64,000 nt of DNA from NCBI GenBank assembly GCA_015183035.1, contig JACZZP010000007.1, positions 2,232,001 to 2,296,000 of the forward strand. The letters are read 5' to 3'. The notes under the pieces are model-generated. The model did not search any database and was not told the DNA's origin. It saw only the letters and a list, made by a program, of their open reading frames with translations. Within the stretch, counting starts at the first letter, position 1, and each line of letters opens with the position of its first letter. Origin of the DNA: Meloidogyne chitwoodi. Its lineage: Eukaryota; Nematoda; Chromadorea; Rhabditida; Meloidogynidae. The translations under genes were made by a program, and so were the position numbers. This document shows positions 13,391 to 24,742 of this stretch, piece by piece.

Positions 13391-14057
13391 ATGTCTTCAA
13401 TCTGTAGCAACGCTTTTCGTCCAATGTTGCGTCCTTGTCGTAAAGTACATTTGCCTGGAACACCTGGAATTTATAATACCGTGCCTAATTGGAAGCCTGG
13501 ACCTGGTTGGCGTCCACAGAGTCCACAAGGACCTTATCTTGATGGATTTGCTATGGGAGTAAGTTTTTGGAATTTTTGGATTTAATTAGCTGTAAAAAAG
13601 GTATTTTTTATAGTACATATATATTTCAGGCAAAAGAAATTAAAGCCTTTACTATCCAATATTATCCTTATTAGATAAATAAGGGCATTTTATCTTCTTT
13701 TGATAGCGTAACTTTAAATTCGTTTCTATAGTAGTTTGGTTAAGTTGGAAAATTCTACATTTTCAGTGTGTTAGTAACAAGTTCGAATCCTATCCATAAA
13801 AAAACATTTTTTTCTTTTATTTTTCTTAGAAATCGTAAAATTTACATTCTTTTATAAATTCTATATTTTCAATTTTTAGTATTGGCAATATGGACGTCCA
13901 AAATATGCTCCTACATTTTTGTTGAAAGTGGCGATCTACGCTTGTTCGGGATTTTGGCTTCCATTCTTGTATATTTTTTTAAAAATAATTTTTTAAATAT
14001 TATATTTTTGTTTTTAGCGTTTTGGAGTATCAACTGAAGAAACAGTCTAAGGCCTGA
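13391..14057 (+). CDS. Small mitochondrial inner-membrane protein, probably ATP synthase subunit f-like
   Basis: Three exons, 13391-13558, 13880-13968 and 14018-14057, join in frame to about 98 residues ending KKQSKA. The N-terminal half is basic and proline-rich (RPMLRPCRKVHLPG, WKPGPGWRPQSPQGPY). A GYWQYGRPKY motif then precedes one hydrophobic helix (LLKVAIYACSGFWLPFF) and a short basic tail. This order, with an aromatic G-Y-x-x-Y-x-x-x-K-Y block just before a single helix near the C terminus, resembles mitochondrial ATP synthase subunit f, which sits in the membrane part of complex V. The resemblance is by eye and other small respiratory-complex subunits remain possible. Splice sites are GTAAGT/TTTTTAG and GTATAT/TTTTTAG. 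Confidence 0.6.
13725..13797 (+). pseudogene. tRNA-like decayed sequence in intron
   Basis: Box-A-like TAGTTTGGTTAAGTTGG and box-B-like AGTTCGAATCC are spaced as in a class II tRNA, but the T-arm flanks do not pair. Best read as a tRNA pseudogene or tRNA-derived repeat in intron 1 of the ATP synthase-like gene. Confidence 0.4.
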
Positions 14058-14512
14058 AAGAAAATGCTGAGAGGGATGTATTCAATAAAATTTCTGTTTA
14101 GGAATGATTTAAAAAGGTTTTTTTTTTGAATTTATATGGAATATATTTTAGACTGTAATCTTAAAAATGTTAAATTAAATTTAGACAGGGAGTAGGTTGG
14201 AGAGGTTTTAATGAATTTGGGTTTTCTAGAAATTCTGTTTTTTCTTTCATTTTATGGCTTATTAGAATAGGGAGCATTTAAAGAGGGAGACCTCTGTTGG
14301 TAATTGCTTCCCTGAGAAGAGTCTTTAATTAGAAATTTATATATTTTATGTGTAAAGCATGTTTGATGCTTCTGACAAGAAAATATGGTCACTGACGAGT
14401 CCCCTACTATTTTGTGAGGCGCCTTGGAATGGCTTTTGAATTTTCTCCATAATTTTTACCCTTTTATTGGTTATCAAAAAATTTAAGTAAATATCTCCTA
14501 AATTATTAAAAA
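14058..14512. other. Convergent 3' intergenic region
   Basis: This 455 bp lies between the stop of the mitochondrial gene and the stop of the next minus-strand gene. It contains AATAAA-type sequence near 14083 (ATTCAATAAAATT), a likely poly(A) signal for the plus-strand gene. Nothing else is evident. Confidence 0.5.
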
Positions 14513-17138
14513 TTAATTATTTTCTCCACTTGTTCTTTTCTCTTCAAATTTGTTAATTTCTGTTTCAAGTAAACAGATTAAATATTTTTGTCTTGAAATT
14601 AATATTCTCTTCGTTTCATCTTTCAATTCATTTAAAATTGGTGGTGAATTTTCCATTTTTATTTTTAATAGTTGTTTTTTTATTAGAGGAATGTAGTTAT
14701 TGTTTAATTCATTTGAAAATTTTGGGTTTGGGCGGCTTAAACTTTTTACAGAATGCTGAAAAAAAAGAAAATTTAAAATTGTAAATTTTATTCCTCCAAA
14801 ATATTGAAAAAATTGCGGATTTAATTTGCGGACTTTTTTTGCCAGCAAAAGAATTATAAAAATACCCTAAAAATAGGATTTTTCTCATATTTATTCTTCC
14901 ATAAATTAATTTTTGGTTTATTTTACTTCCCCCAATTTTACTCCTAAAAAATAATAAATTAAAAAAAAATGACAAACATTTTTAAACATTTCTTCCAAAA
15001 CAAAAAGAGTACAAAGAGGTAGTTCCCAACATTTTACAATTTGTTCAAAAATCATTAACAAAAGTTTCGGTCCTCTTTGTTTAATCCAAAAATCTTCTTC
15101 TTCTTTTTCTTCTTTATTATTTTTAATTGATTTTAATGCTATTTGAACTTTACAAAACAATTTAAATGTTATTTGTTCATCAGAAATCCAATGGGAAAGT
15201 GCTGAATTATTTTGACAATTTTCTCCTCCAAAATTGTCTAATTTTGTTATTCTGAAAAAATATAAATTTTTTATTAAATTCTTTAAAGTAATTTTAGGGT
15301 GTCCTAAAAATTTTTTTGAAAAGTTGTTGACAATAAAAGGTGAAAAATTCCCTGATTATTCCCTAGCATTTTCCCAAATATTTCTCTGGAAGCATCTATT
15401 ACCCATTTTCTCATATTTTCAAATCCACTATTTTTACCTAATATTATTTAATATTTTAAATAAACCTCTAAAATGTTTTCTCTTACATTTTATCCAAATC
15501 AAATGAAAAAAGCACTAGCGAAGCAACAATTCTAGCACAAAAAACTTGGTAAAAAAGAGGCTGTTTTAGAATAAGAAAAACAATAATAAGACGAGTTTGA
15601 TCAACAAGTTCAGCTTCCCATTTTAATTGCTCCTTAAATTATATAATTTTTTAGAATTTAAAAAAATAAAAAAACTATATATCTGTCACAAATGGTCATC
15701 ATCGCATAAAAAGTATGTTTTTTATTTTCTTTTTCCAAATTAAATTCGACCTCATCTCTACAGGAAATTAGTGTTTTTCCTTCAAATAAATCAATAAAAA
15801 AATTAGAAAGTAAAGCAATTTCTTGAGTCGTACAGACTTTTTTACAAGTGTCATTAATACGTTCGGCTAATGTTCGAGACAAATGTTGACGTAATTCTTT
15901 CTAAAAATTTAGAAAAAAGGAAAATGACTTTAAACAATTTTTAGAAGGTTAAAATTTAAAAAATAAATATTTTTTAAAATTTTAACCTTTTAAATATTCA
16001 AAATAAAAGAATTGCCACGAGTGGGATTCGAACCTGTGACCCTTTTACTTCAGAACTATGCGTTTCCCAACTACACCAAAACTACCAAAGGAGGGAAAAA
16101 TAAGGGAAGGATATAATTGGGTGTAATTACTCCCCTAAAACTTTAAAATTAAAAAAAAATAATAAAAAAACCTGTGATACATCTGCCTTAAATTCCTTTA
16201 CTTCCTTTTCTACTTGAGAGTTAAATTTGTTAAAATAATTTAACCAATTGAAAATTGCAGAATTTGAGAAAGAATTGAACTCTTTACTTTTGTTTGGTGA
16301 AGAAATTGGCTCTGAAGGAAAAGAAGCTAAAACTTCCTTTTGTTGTGGAGAAAAAGAAGAAAAGGTTGTTTCACTATTAATTCTGTAATAAAAATTTAAA
16401 AAATAAAATTTAATTTAAAAATACGTTTTAGATGCTTCAGAATTAAAATTAAATGAAAAATTCTCTTTTGTATTAATCAAAGAAAGCTGATTTGGTGAAG
16501 AAAAAGAAGTAGAAACAATTGAAGAATTTTTAGAAATAAAAGGAGAAGAAGATTCAACAGGAGGAGTATTTTCATTAATTTCTTCTTCTTCATCTTCTTC
16601 TTCACTTTCTGTAAATTCAACAAAATCTTCTGGTTTAAGTTGCAAACAATTTATTTTCCTTAAAATGGAGTTTTTGGATTAATAAATTAAACGAGTAATT
16701 TAGTCCAAAAAATATTTAATAATTATATAATACCCAAAAGGAACAGAGAACCCATAATTAAACATTAAAAAAAAACCTTGTATATTTTGAAAAAACATTT
16801 TCTTCCTTTCCTATTTTTTGTTCATCAACAAAATGTTGTTTTGGTGGTGGTTGATACTTTGAAAAAGCAATTTTCATTTTATTTTCAAATTCTTGTCGAA
16901 AACGTTCACCCTCAATTTCCTTTTTTCTTTCATATTTTTCATTTTCATTAATTAAAAGAGTTGTTAGAGAACGTCTATTTTTATTTTCCAAATATTTTGA
17001 TGATTGAAATTCTGCGCTTCTTCGTTTGTACCATTCTCTAAAATTTTTAAAAAATTTAAAATAAAAATGTTTTTTTAATTAAAAAAATAACCTTAAATTG
17101 TTTAAACGTTCCTCTGAATTTTCGTAATTAATTTTCAT
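14513..17138 (-). CDS. Unidentified charged/coiled protein with Glu/Ser-rich linker
   Basis: Start is placed at ATG 17138, giving MKINYENSEERLNN, which continues across a short intron into EWYKRRSAEFQSSKYLENKNRRS. A highly charged, probably helical segment follows (about 16790-17030). Next come a Glu-rich acidic patch (EESEEEDEEEEINENT type, about 16560-16620) and a Ser-rich linker. The C-terminal half is more hydrophobic and helical: exon 15658-15897 with QHLSRTLAERINDTCKKVC and TFYAMMTICDRY, then exons near 15510-15640 and 15000-15245 containing GPKLLLMIFEQIVKCWELP, and a final exon with stop at 14513. A charged N-terminal coil followed by a helical C-terminal domain is broadly like GLE1-type mRNA export factors, but no diagnostic motif was found, so I do not assign it. 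Exon limits in the C-terminal half are approximate. Confidence 0.65.
16012..16093 (-). pseudogene. tRNA-like decayed sequence
   Basis: On the minus strand, TTGGTGTAGTTGGGAAACGC (box A) and GGTTCGAATCC (box B) are present, but only about two T-stem pairs form. It closely matches the copy at 61788-61863 in both boxes. It lies in an intron of the unidentified minus-strand gene. Confidence 0.5.
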
Positions 17139-17457
17139 TATTTATGTCCTATAAAACGAAAAAAATTAAAAAAATAAAGTTAGCCTTTCGCGTTCAAACT
17201 TCCTAAGTAAAAAGAAAGTCCGACTGCCTGTTGTCTTTCATTTTTAATCACTCTATTTTTTAGTTCCGCCGTGAGAGAGTGTATGAAAATAAGAGACAAT
17301 TTTTACGAAAGATTGGAACACTCTAAGCTTCAATGGAAGTAGAGAAAAATAAAATTAAATAGTTTACAGTTTGTGTATACTTTTAATTTTTTGATCCACG
17401 TTTTCTTTCAATTTTTTTCTAAAATTTTTTTTTAAATTTTTTTCTTTTTTTTTAGTT
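17139..17457. promoter_or_regulatory. Divergent promoter between unidentified gene (-) and KRTCAP2 (+)
   Basis: The two start codons face away from each other across 319 bp. The plus-strand end is a long T-rich run ending TTTTTTTTTAG two bases before the KRTCAP2 ATG, which looks like a trans-splice acceptor. No other defined motif. Confidence 0.45.
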
Positions 17458-18202
17458 ATGGCTACAAGTAATGGAATAAGCAGTTTAATTTCAGCATTCT
17501 TTGCTTTTGTATGTATCGGTATTGGACAATTATTTAAACAATTTTTAGCAAATTCGCGTCAAGGCAATCTTTGTGCTGGAGGTTTTTTTAATTAAATTTT
17601 ATTTAATATTTTACTAATTAATTTTAAGTTTTGGGTGCTTTTGTTTTTTGTTTTGCATTGACTTCTATTAGTAATATGGTTTGGAATTTTTGTTTTAATT
17701 TAACTTGGGTTTTTCCTTAAAATTTTTGGGGCAATGAGGATGTTTCATTGCCTTCGATTTAAATTTTTTTATTGGAAAATCCAGCTTTTTATGAAACGTT
17801 TGAAAAGAGTTATTCTTTTAATTGATATTAGAATAGTTGAGAAATTTTGTTAAATTAAACATTTATGCTCTAAATATAGTTTTGGCGATGAAACGTCCAT
17901 TTATCTTTTAGTTTAATTTTTAAAAATTCCAAAGATATAAAAAATTTTCTTTTTCCAATTTTTCTTTTTAGAAAATGGCCCAATTCGGAGCTTTATCAAA
18001 ATCAGGACTTTTTGATTGTTTCCTTGCTTTAATAGTAGCAATAATTTCTTCAGCATTAATTCACAGAATTGCCATAACTTTAACAATTTTATTTTCTGGA
18101 ATATTTCTCTTCTTTTTGGTTGGAATTTCACATAAAAATTATAACAATATTTCTACTTCAAATATTAGTGGGGGAACAGAGAAAAGAGGCAAAAAACATT
18201 AA
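17458..18202 (+). CDS. KRTCAP2: Oligosaccharyltransferase subunit KRTCAP2 (KCP2) homologue
   Basis: Exons 17458-17581, 17629-17678 and 17972-18202 join in frame (phases 1 and 0) to about 134 residues, the usual length of the family. The protein starts MATSNGISSLISAFFAFV and has three to four hydrophobic helices. Family-like stretches include CAGVLGAFVFCFALTSISNM and, in exon 3, LFDCFLALIVAIISSALIHR, followed by ITLTILFSGIFLFF; the tail is basic (EKRGKKH). KRTCAP2 is an ER membrane subunit of the STT3A-type oligosaccharyltransferase that N-glycosylates proteins entering the ER. The ATG lies two bases after a TTTTAG acceptor, favouring trans-splicing. The assignment rests on helix order and the SxLIHR motif and is strong for so short a protein. 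Confidence 0.87.
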
Positions 18203-18359
18203 AAAATGAAAATTTAATTTAATTAAAAAATCGTTTTGTTATAATTTTTGCATAATTTAAAGATAATAATGTTGTTTTAAAATAAGAAAATAATTTTTAA
18301 AAGATTTAAAACAATTTAAAACATGTTTTTTCATCTTTTCCGGCCAAATAAAAAATAAA

Positions 18360-18430
18360 GACCGCCGCCCGGCATCGAACCTGTGGCCTCCTTGAGCACA
18401 AATTGAGAGTTTTACCGCTGCGTCATGAAT
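18360..18430 (-). pseudogene. tRNA-like decayed sequence
   Basis: The minus strand reads ACGCAGCGGTAAAACTC (good box A and D-arm) and later AGGTTCGATGCC (box B), with an enlarged variable region. The arms do not close into a full cloverleaf, so it is a pseudogene or tRNA-derived repeat. Confidence 0.45.
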
Positions 18431-20599
18431 AAAATAAAAAAATGTAAAAATGATTGTCAGGGACTGGATAAACCTGTGGAATTTAAAAAAAATGTATTCA
18501 GACTCTAATTTACTCAAAAAGTGTTTTTTAATTAAAGAGTGGGCGTCTATTAGAATATTTTTATTTTTTATTGCTTAAGAGAATTTTTTTTCTTTCATAA
18601 AAATAAATATTTATTTTTTCTCATTCTCAATTTTTTATTTTTATTTTTCTAGTAATTTTAATTCAAAAAAATATAAAAACAAACAAAAAATAGCTTAAAA
18701 TTAATTTTCTTCTCAATTACTTTTATCTATTCATTTTCAGAGGATTATTACTTTTTTTCCCATAAAAATTCTAAAAAAAAAATTATTTAAGAACGTAAAA
18801 ATAAATTTTAATAAGTTTGGCATTTTGTCTATTTTTAGTTAATTTTCTAAATAAAATAATTAGTTTTCAGACTCAAATGGTAAATTTGATATACTCAAAA
18901 GTACAATGCTTCTAATCGATTTGAGACTCCAATGACATTTTTAAATTATTATTTAACTTTCAAGACTCTAATGTACAGATTTAGTAAAAAATGAGACTCA
19001 AGTGTCCCTTTCCATAATTTTTGGAAAACGACTTTTGGCCAAAAAAATTTATTAACAAAATTTTTTTGGAGGAATGATAAATAGATTTATTTATTTATTT
19101 ATGAAGGATATATGTCTATGTATTATAAGGGGAGGAGCAACAAAATAATAAAGAAAGAGGAAAGGGTCATTTCCAGGGAAAATATAAAGGAGCAATTTAT
19201 TTATTTTTCATTTTTAAGGCTTTTAACAATTTTTTGCTTTAAATTTTGTTTTTTTTTAAATTAAATTTATTTTTTTTTATTTGAAAAATTATTTTTGACA
19301 GTTTAATAAAAAAATTTTTATTAAATAATTTTGGGATCAAATGTCATTTTTAATAATAACTAATTAAATTACTAAATTAATTAGTTAGGGTTAAAGTTAA
19401 AAAAATTAAAATGTCAAATAAATTAAAAATACCTCTTTTTTAATACTACTCTTCCTTATTTATTTATTTATTTATTTCATTAATAATTCAAAGTTTCTAA
19501 TTCAAGTTTATTTTTATAAGTAAAAACGATTCACGCAGAGTATATATGTCGCCATAAGGTTTTCTTTTCTTTTTGAGGCTTTTTATATTTTTTGGTTGAC
19601 TTGATTTTTAATAAATTTTTATTTTTATTTCTTTTGATTATTAAAATAAAATTATATTTTTTTTAATTATAATTTTTTAATTTTTATAGAAGAAAATCCT
19701 CCTTTTTACCCCTATTTTTTATCTCCTCTAAACAATTTTTTTTTCTTCTTGAAAAATGAAAAGGACAAACAACAAAAAAACTATTTTTTTTATTAGCCTA
19801 AATATTGCTTCTTTTTTAAAAAATTAATTTAAGGCAATATAACTGCTTTAATTATTTTTTTTTAATTTTTATTTACTCCAAATGACAACGTTAAATGCTT
19901 CTGCTTTAACTATTTTATTATTAACTATAATTTTATTTTTTAAACATTTTACACTTTTTGGTTAGTTTTTTTATTTATAAATGATTAAAAATATTTGTCA
20001 AAAAATTTAAAAAATTAATAAAAATATTGGACACTAGAGTCTCAGAAAATTAAAACGGAGACTCTAATGTCCCTAAATTTTAAAAATATTTAAAAATTAT
20101 TTTAAATAATTTAAAATATATTTTTTAATTTTAATAATAGTAGAGGGGGGTTATGTACCTGTTAAGGTCATTTAAGTATTTAATTGTTTCTAAAATGAGA
20201 CTCTAAAATCATTTTTTTTTAAATTAAATTTTTTTAAATTTTTTTATTTTTAACTTCAGAATATTTTTCAGAATATTCATATTTTATATTAAAAAAAATA
20301 ATTTATTTATTTATTAAATAAATAGTCAATCGTGTCATTAAAGCCTTTCAGAGTACAGTGCGCGCGGTCACTGATTTGAATAAAATAAATATACTTTTTA
20401 GTCTATTTTTAATTTTGTCGTTCCAATCCAGAGATTTGTTTGTATAATGGAACAATAATAAAATAATAAAACAATTTTTATTGTTGTTTTTATTTATTTT
20501 AAGGGAATTTTGTTTTAAGTGAGGGAATTTGAGTCTTAAAGTATGGTTGTGTTTTGACCTTATAACATGATATAAACTGAATATTTTAAAATTATTTTG

Positions 20600-20812
20600 A
20601 TATCATTCGATAGAGAATTAAATTTTCTATTAAATAAAACTAAAATCTAAATTTTAGATTTTTAAACAAAAAAGTTGTAGTCAAAAAACTTGCAAAAACT
20701 CACCATTTCTTCAGAAAATGTTGATTTTTTAACTGCAAATTTTTTTCTCGAATTATTAAATTTTATTATTAAATGTATTTCGTAGCAAATTTAATTCTCT
20801 ATCGAATGATAT
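20600..20812. mobile_element. MITE-like element with perfect 26 bp terminal inverted repeats
   Basis: 20600-20625 (starting ATATCATTCGATAGAG) is the exact reverse complement of 20787-20812. The 213 bp between outer ends has no transposase-like ORF. No clear target-site duplication is visible beyond the ends (flanks TTTTG and TAATTTTG differ), so origin by transposition is inferred from the TIRs alone. Confidence 0.65.
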
Positions 20813-21764
20813 TAATTTTGTTTCAATTGGTTTATCCAATTAAAAGTTATAGTGAATGGCGCAAAGTTGGTTTTCGCTCATTTAGGTACTCAAATGTATT
20901 CTATTTTTACTTCATTTTCTCACTAAGAATTACTTATTTTTTACTAAAAGTTTTTTTTTGTTTCGAGTCCTTTCCCATTGACTTTTTCCCGAAATAAAAA
21001 AAGGTTTTTTTTTTAATTTTAGCAATGACCCTCAGGAATGAAAAGAAGAGTAAAGGGAAACAGTTATAATATATTTCTATGCTTATATCCATAAAAACTA
21101 AAAATGTGTTTGAGACGATAATTTGCATTCCCATGAGAGTATATGTATGAATTTTAAAAAGTTGTGTTGTTTTGTTGAGTTTGACAAGTTTGAGGACATA
21201 AAAGTGTTAAAAAAGCATAGGGGAGGGTAAAGGATATGAGAGACTTGGGGAAGATAAAAAGGAAAGAATGGTCATTTTTTTTTAAATTTTTTTTTAAAAA
21301 ATAGGGATCTCATAAGAAAATAAAATATTTAAAAATACTAAAAAAATTTTAAATTAAGCAAAAATAATTTTAATGTTAAAAAATAAGGGAAACAATGTCT
21401 GTAATGTGCGCGTTACTCTAACTCGAACGCGTATAATTCTGTTTCTGAGTAATCCAAAATTCTGAAATTTTTGGAGAAAATAGTTAAGATATTGAAGTAT
21501 AACTGTACAAAGTTTCAAGATTTTAGGCTATATTATTGCAATTTTATAAGCCCTCGACTTTCATCATCCAACGTCCCTTTAAGTAGGCAATTATATGTCT
21601 TTTCTTATTTTAAATTTAAAAAATGTTTAATAAACAAATATTGGCTAATTATATTTTTAAAAACATGTTCTTAATACATATTATAAAAAAAAAGAAAAAA
21701 ATTATTTTTTCCCTATCCCTTACTTCAGTTCCTTTTCCCTTATATAATAGTTAAATACTCTCTT

Positions 21765-24742
21765 ATGGCTGTAGAAACAGTTCCAGCATTTTTATGCCAA
21801 CTTTTTAACGGTAGAAGAGTTCATTTAGGGAAGAAAATTTATTTAATATTATTTAAAAAATACAAAAAACATAAAAAAACACAAAAAAAAACACAAAATT
21901 TTTAAAGTTATCTGTCTTCGTCCAAATCGTTCACCAAATATATTTGAAGATTCAATGCGTAATATAACAGCAATGCGTAGTGATACAGTTGAATTTAGAT
22001 GTAAATTAGAAAATGCTGGAAAACATACAGTTGCTTTTTTTAGAGATGGGATACCACCAAGATTAATAGCTTATGATGGTTATTTTTTGAAAAAAGAATT
22101 TTATTAAAAATTTTTTTAATTTTCAGAATCAGTATTTAGAAGAACCAATAAATATGAACTTTTATCAAAATTAAATGGAGATACTTGGCTTTTAAAAATT
22201 AAAGATTTGCAGGTAAAAGATACAGAAAAGTTGTTTTAATTTAAGCTTTAAAAAAAGTGAAGCATTTCCAAAATTTAACAGATTATTAAATCTTTTACCT
22301 TAATATTAAGGGTGTTAACCAAAGCATTAAACTTTAATTAAAATTTATAGGAAATAATTTTCTCTTAATTTTAAAAGAGAAGTAAAATAATATTAAAATC
22401 TTCCCTTATCTCTCTAAATATTTATTTTTCTCTGTTAACCCTATATAAATGACAAAATGTCCAAACGACAAAATGTCAATCAGACAAAATGTCCTTCTCT
22501 ATATCAAAAAATTTTTCATAGGTAAGAGAAAGAGAAATAATGAAATGATAATATTAGAGAAATTATTCGTTTAAATTTTACTTCGTATTAAATATTTAAT
22601 TATAAATAAATTATATATAAATATAATTTTGTAGTATTATTTGGTTAATACCCAAGTATTAAAGGTTGGGTTGAGACTGTAAAAGAGTCATAAATTTTGG
22701 AATTGCCTTACTTAAAGTAAAGCTTAAAATCTGTCAACAAACAATTAAACGACAAAATGTCAATCAGACAAAATGTCATAATTTGACTTTATAATATTAT
22801 TTTAAAGGAAGATGATGCTGGTGCTTATATATGTCAATTAAATTCAAATCCTGTATTAACAAAAATTGGATATTTAAATTTAAAAAGTATAATTGGACTA
22901 TTTAAATAATTAATTAATTAAAATTATTTATTTTTTTAAAAAAAGTTCCCCCAGCTATTTTAAAAAGTTCAACTCCAGCAGCTGTAGAAGTACGTGAAGG
23001 TTTAAATGTAACTTTATCTTGTAATGCTAGAGGTAATCCTTTACCTACTATAGTTTGGAGAAGATCTGACAGACAAATAATTAAATATGGAAGAAATGAT
23101 GGTTATGGAGGTTAATTTAAATAAAAGCTTAATTTTAAAATATATAGTAAGTTTTAAGTTTAATTAATTAAGTTACTTCGTTAGGTCTATCATTAAAACT
23201 TGAGTTGTCATATCTGGTAAATTAGGCAGCGATTAGCGCGAAGAAGGGGTGTATTCTTAACACTGTCTAGACATTTCGTCTGCAGAAATTACACGACATT
23301 TCGTCCCAACGGCAAAAAATTGTGGGATCGGATTGACGAAATGCACTTTTTTGCTGTAGAGGCGAAATGTCGTGCAATTTTGTTCGACGAAATGTACAGG
23401 TCCCTTCTTAACTTTTAATTTTATTTTAGATAGTGTACACAAAGGTAAAGAATTAGCTTTACGAGGTGTTACTAGACAACATATGAGTGAATATATTTGT
23501 ACAGCATCTAATGGAATATCCCCTGACGAATCATGGACAATTAAATTACACGTTCTCTGTATTTTGTATAATTATTATTTTAAAATAAGTTTATATTTAG
23601 TTGAGCCTGTAGTTGTTCCCCAAATGCTTGTTGTAGAAGCACCATTAAATGCAGCATCTGTGCGAATGGCGTGTACTGTAGAAGCATGGCCGCGTCCAAA
23701 CGTAGTTTGGCTTTTTCAAAACCAACCTTTACACGATTCAGAAAAATTTTCAACGGTGAGAGAAAATAATTAAATTTTATATATTTTTTAAAAATTATTT
23801 TAAAGGAACAAACAGTATCAGAAAAGTATCGTTCTGTTCATGTTTTAAAAATAAAAAATGTCAAAAGCAGTGATTTTGGGACTTATAAATGTGTGGCAAA
23901 TAATGATTATGGTAGTCATTATGGTGAAATTAGACTTGTTGGTAAGTTAATTAAATTAATAGAGGATACTTAATATTTTTTAAAATAGAATCTTCTATAA
24001 ATAATTATCAAAGGCATTCTTATTCAAACAGCGATGCTACAAAAAATAATTTTATTGAAGGTAAATGTATTTTTAGTTAAAAATCAGAATAAATAAAAAA
24101 ACACAAAAAATCAGAATTATTAAACATAGAAAGAATAAACTTAAAATACAAATATTCTGATAGGTAAAATACATTTCAGAATTTTTAAAACTTGTTTTAT
24201 GCTTGTATTTTGTATTTTCAGCAAAGATAAATAAATCAGAATTTAAAATACAAGAATATTAAAACTTGTTGAAAAATACAAATTCTGATTTTTAAATAAA
24301 ATACAAAATATTTATGAATTTTTGTCTTTTTGTGTTTTTTCTGATTTTTTTTTAATTTAATTATTTAAAAGGATCAGGTATATATCCAAACATTGATGAC
24401 GAAAATGATGAAGATTCTAACGAATGGGGAGATACAGGAATCGAAAATCCATTTGGTAAACTTACAACTACAACAACTTCTTCCTTGTGGTTACGACAAC
24501 AAAAAGCTTCAATTTTTGATAAAGGTAAAATATTTTTTTTTTTAAATTTTAATCTTTTTTACTTTTCAGAATTGCGTAGAAGTGTCTCTAGAGGCATAAC
24601 TTCCTCTTCAGTTAATTTTCGACATTATGACCAAATACCAATTTTCAATGGAAATTTAAAAAATAAAAAAGAAGCTTATTTTATTTTAAAAATTGTGATG
24701 ATTTACTATTTTATTTTTCATTCATTTATTTTTAAATTTTAG
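21765..24742 (+). CDS. Three-Ig-domain adhesion protein, RIG-5/lachesin/DIP-type
   Basis: Exons: 21765-21810, 21908-22078, 22127-22212, 22808-22886, 22946-23110, 23430-23558, 23601-23755, 23806-23941, 23989-24060, 24372-24524 and 24570-24742; phases agree throughout. Ig1 has VEFRCKLENAG, the WLLKIKDLQ strand and DDAGAYICQLNS. Ig2 has VTLSCNARGNPLPTIVWRR and MSEYICTASNG. Ig3 has VRMACTVEAWPRPNVVWLF and SSDFGTYKCVANNDYG. All six Ig cysteines and the tryptophans or Y-x-C motifs are present. The tail is acidic, then Ser/Thr-rich, and ends in a hydrophobic run (IVMIYYFIFHSFIFKF) fitting a GPI signal. This three-Ig, GPI-type plan is that of nematode RIG-5 and insect lachesin/DIP cell-surface recognition proteins. 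The modelled N terminus lacks a good signal peptide, so an upstream exon is probably missing. Confidence 0.85.
22449..22778. repeat. GACAAAATGTC word cluster in intron
   Basis: GACAAAATGTCC, GACAAAATGTCAATC and repeats of them occur at 22449-22492 and 22742-22778, both in the third intron of the Ig gene. A related GACGAAATG/GACATTTCGTC set lies at 23258-23402. The same word underlies the minisatellite at 50684-51094. Confidence 0.7.

Larger units (their letters stand above)
18203..21764. other. Long AT-rich intergenic region
   Basis: No convincing gene in 3.5 kb. It holds a tRNA-like remnant (18360-18430), repeated GAGACTCTAATG-type words (about 18500, 18868, 18920, 18962, 18990, 20036, 20058, 20193), long A/T runs and the inverted-repeat element at 20600-20812. 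The right end may include the promoter or a missed first exon of the Ig-domain gene. Confidence 0.55.

Noticed and set aside
15234..15506. Plus-strand Phe/Leu-rich ORF of 90 residues
   Set aside because: Antisense to the unidentified minus-strand gene and composed of T-rich codons.
20773..20997. ORF of 74 residues overlapping the TIR element
   Set aside because: Starts inside the right inverted repeat and ends in a low-complexity Phe-rich run; no sign of a real gene.
22640..22690. SL1-like sequence (GGTTAATACCCAAGTATTAAAGG)-type stretch
   Set aside because: Only partly similar to the nematode spliced leader and not followed by a donor site or Sm/stem-loop structure; probably chance.
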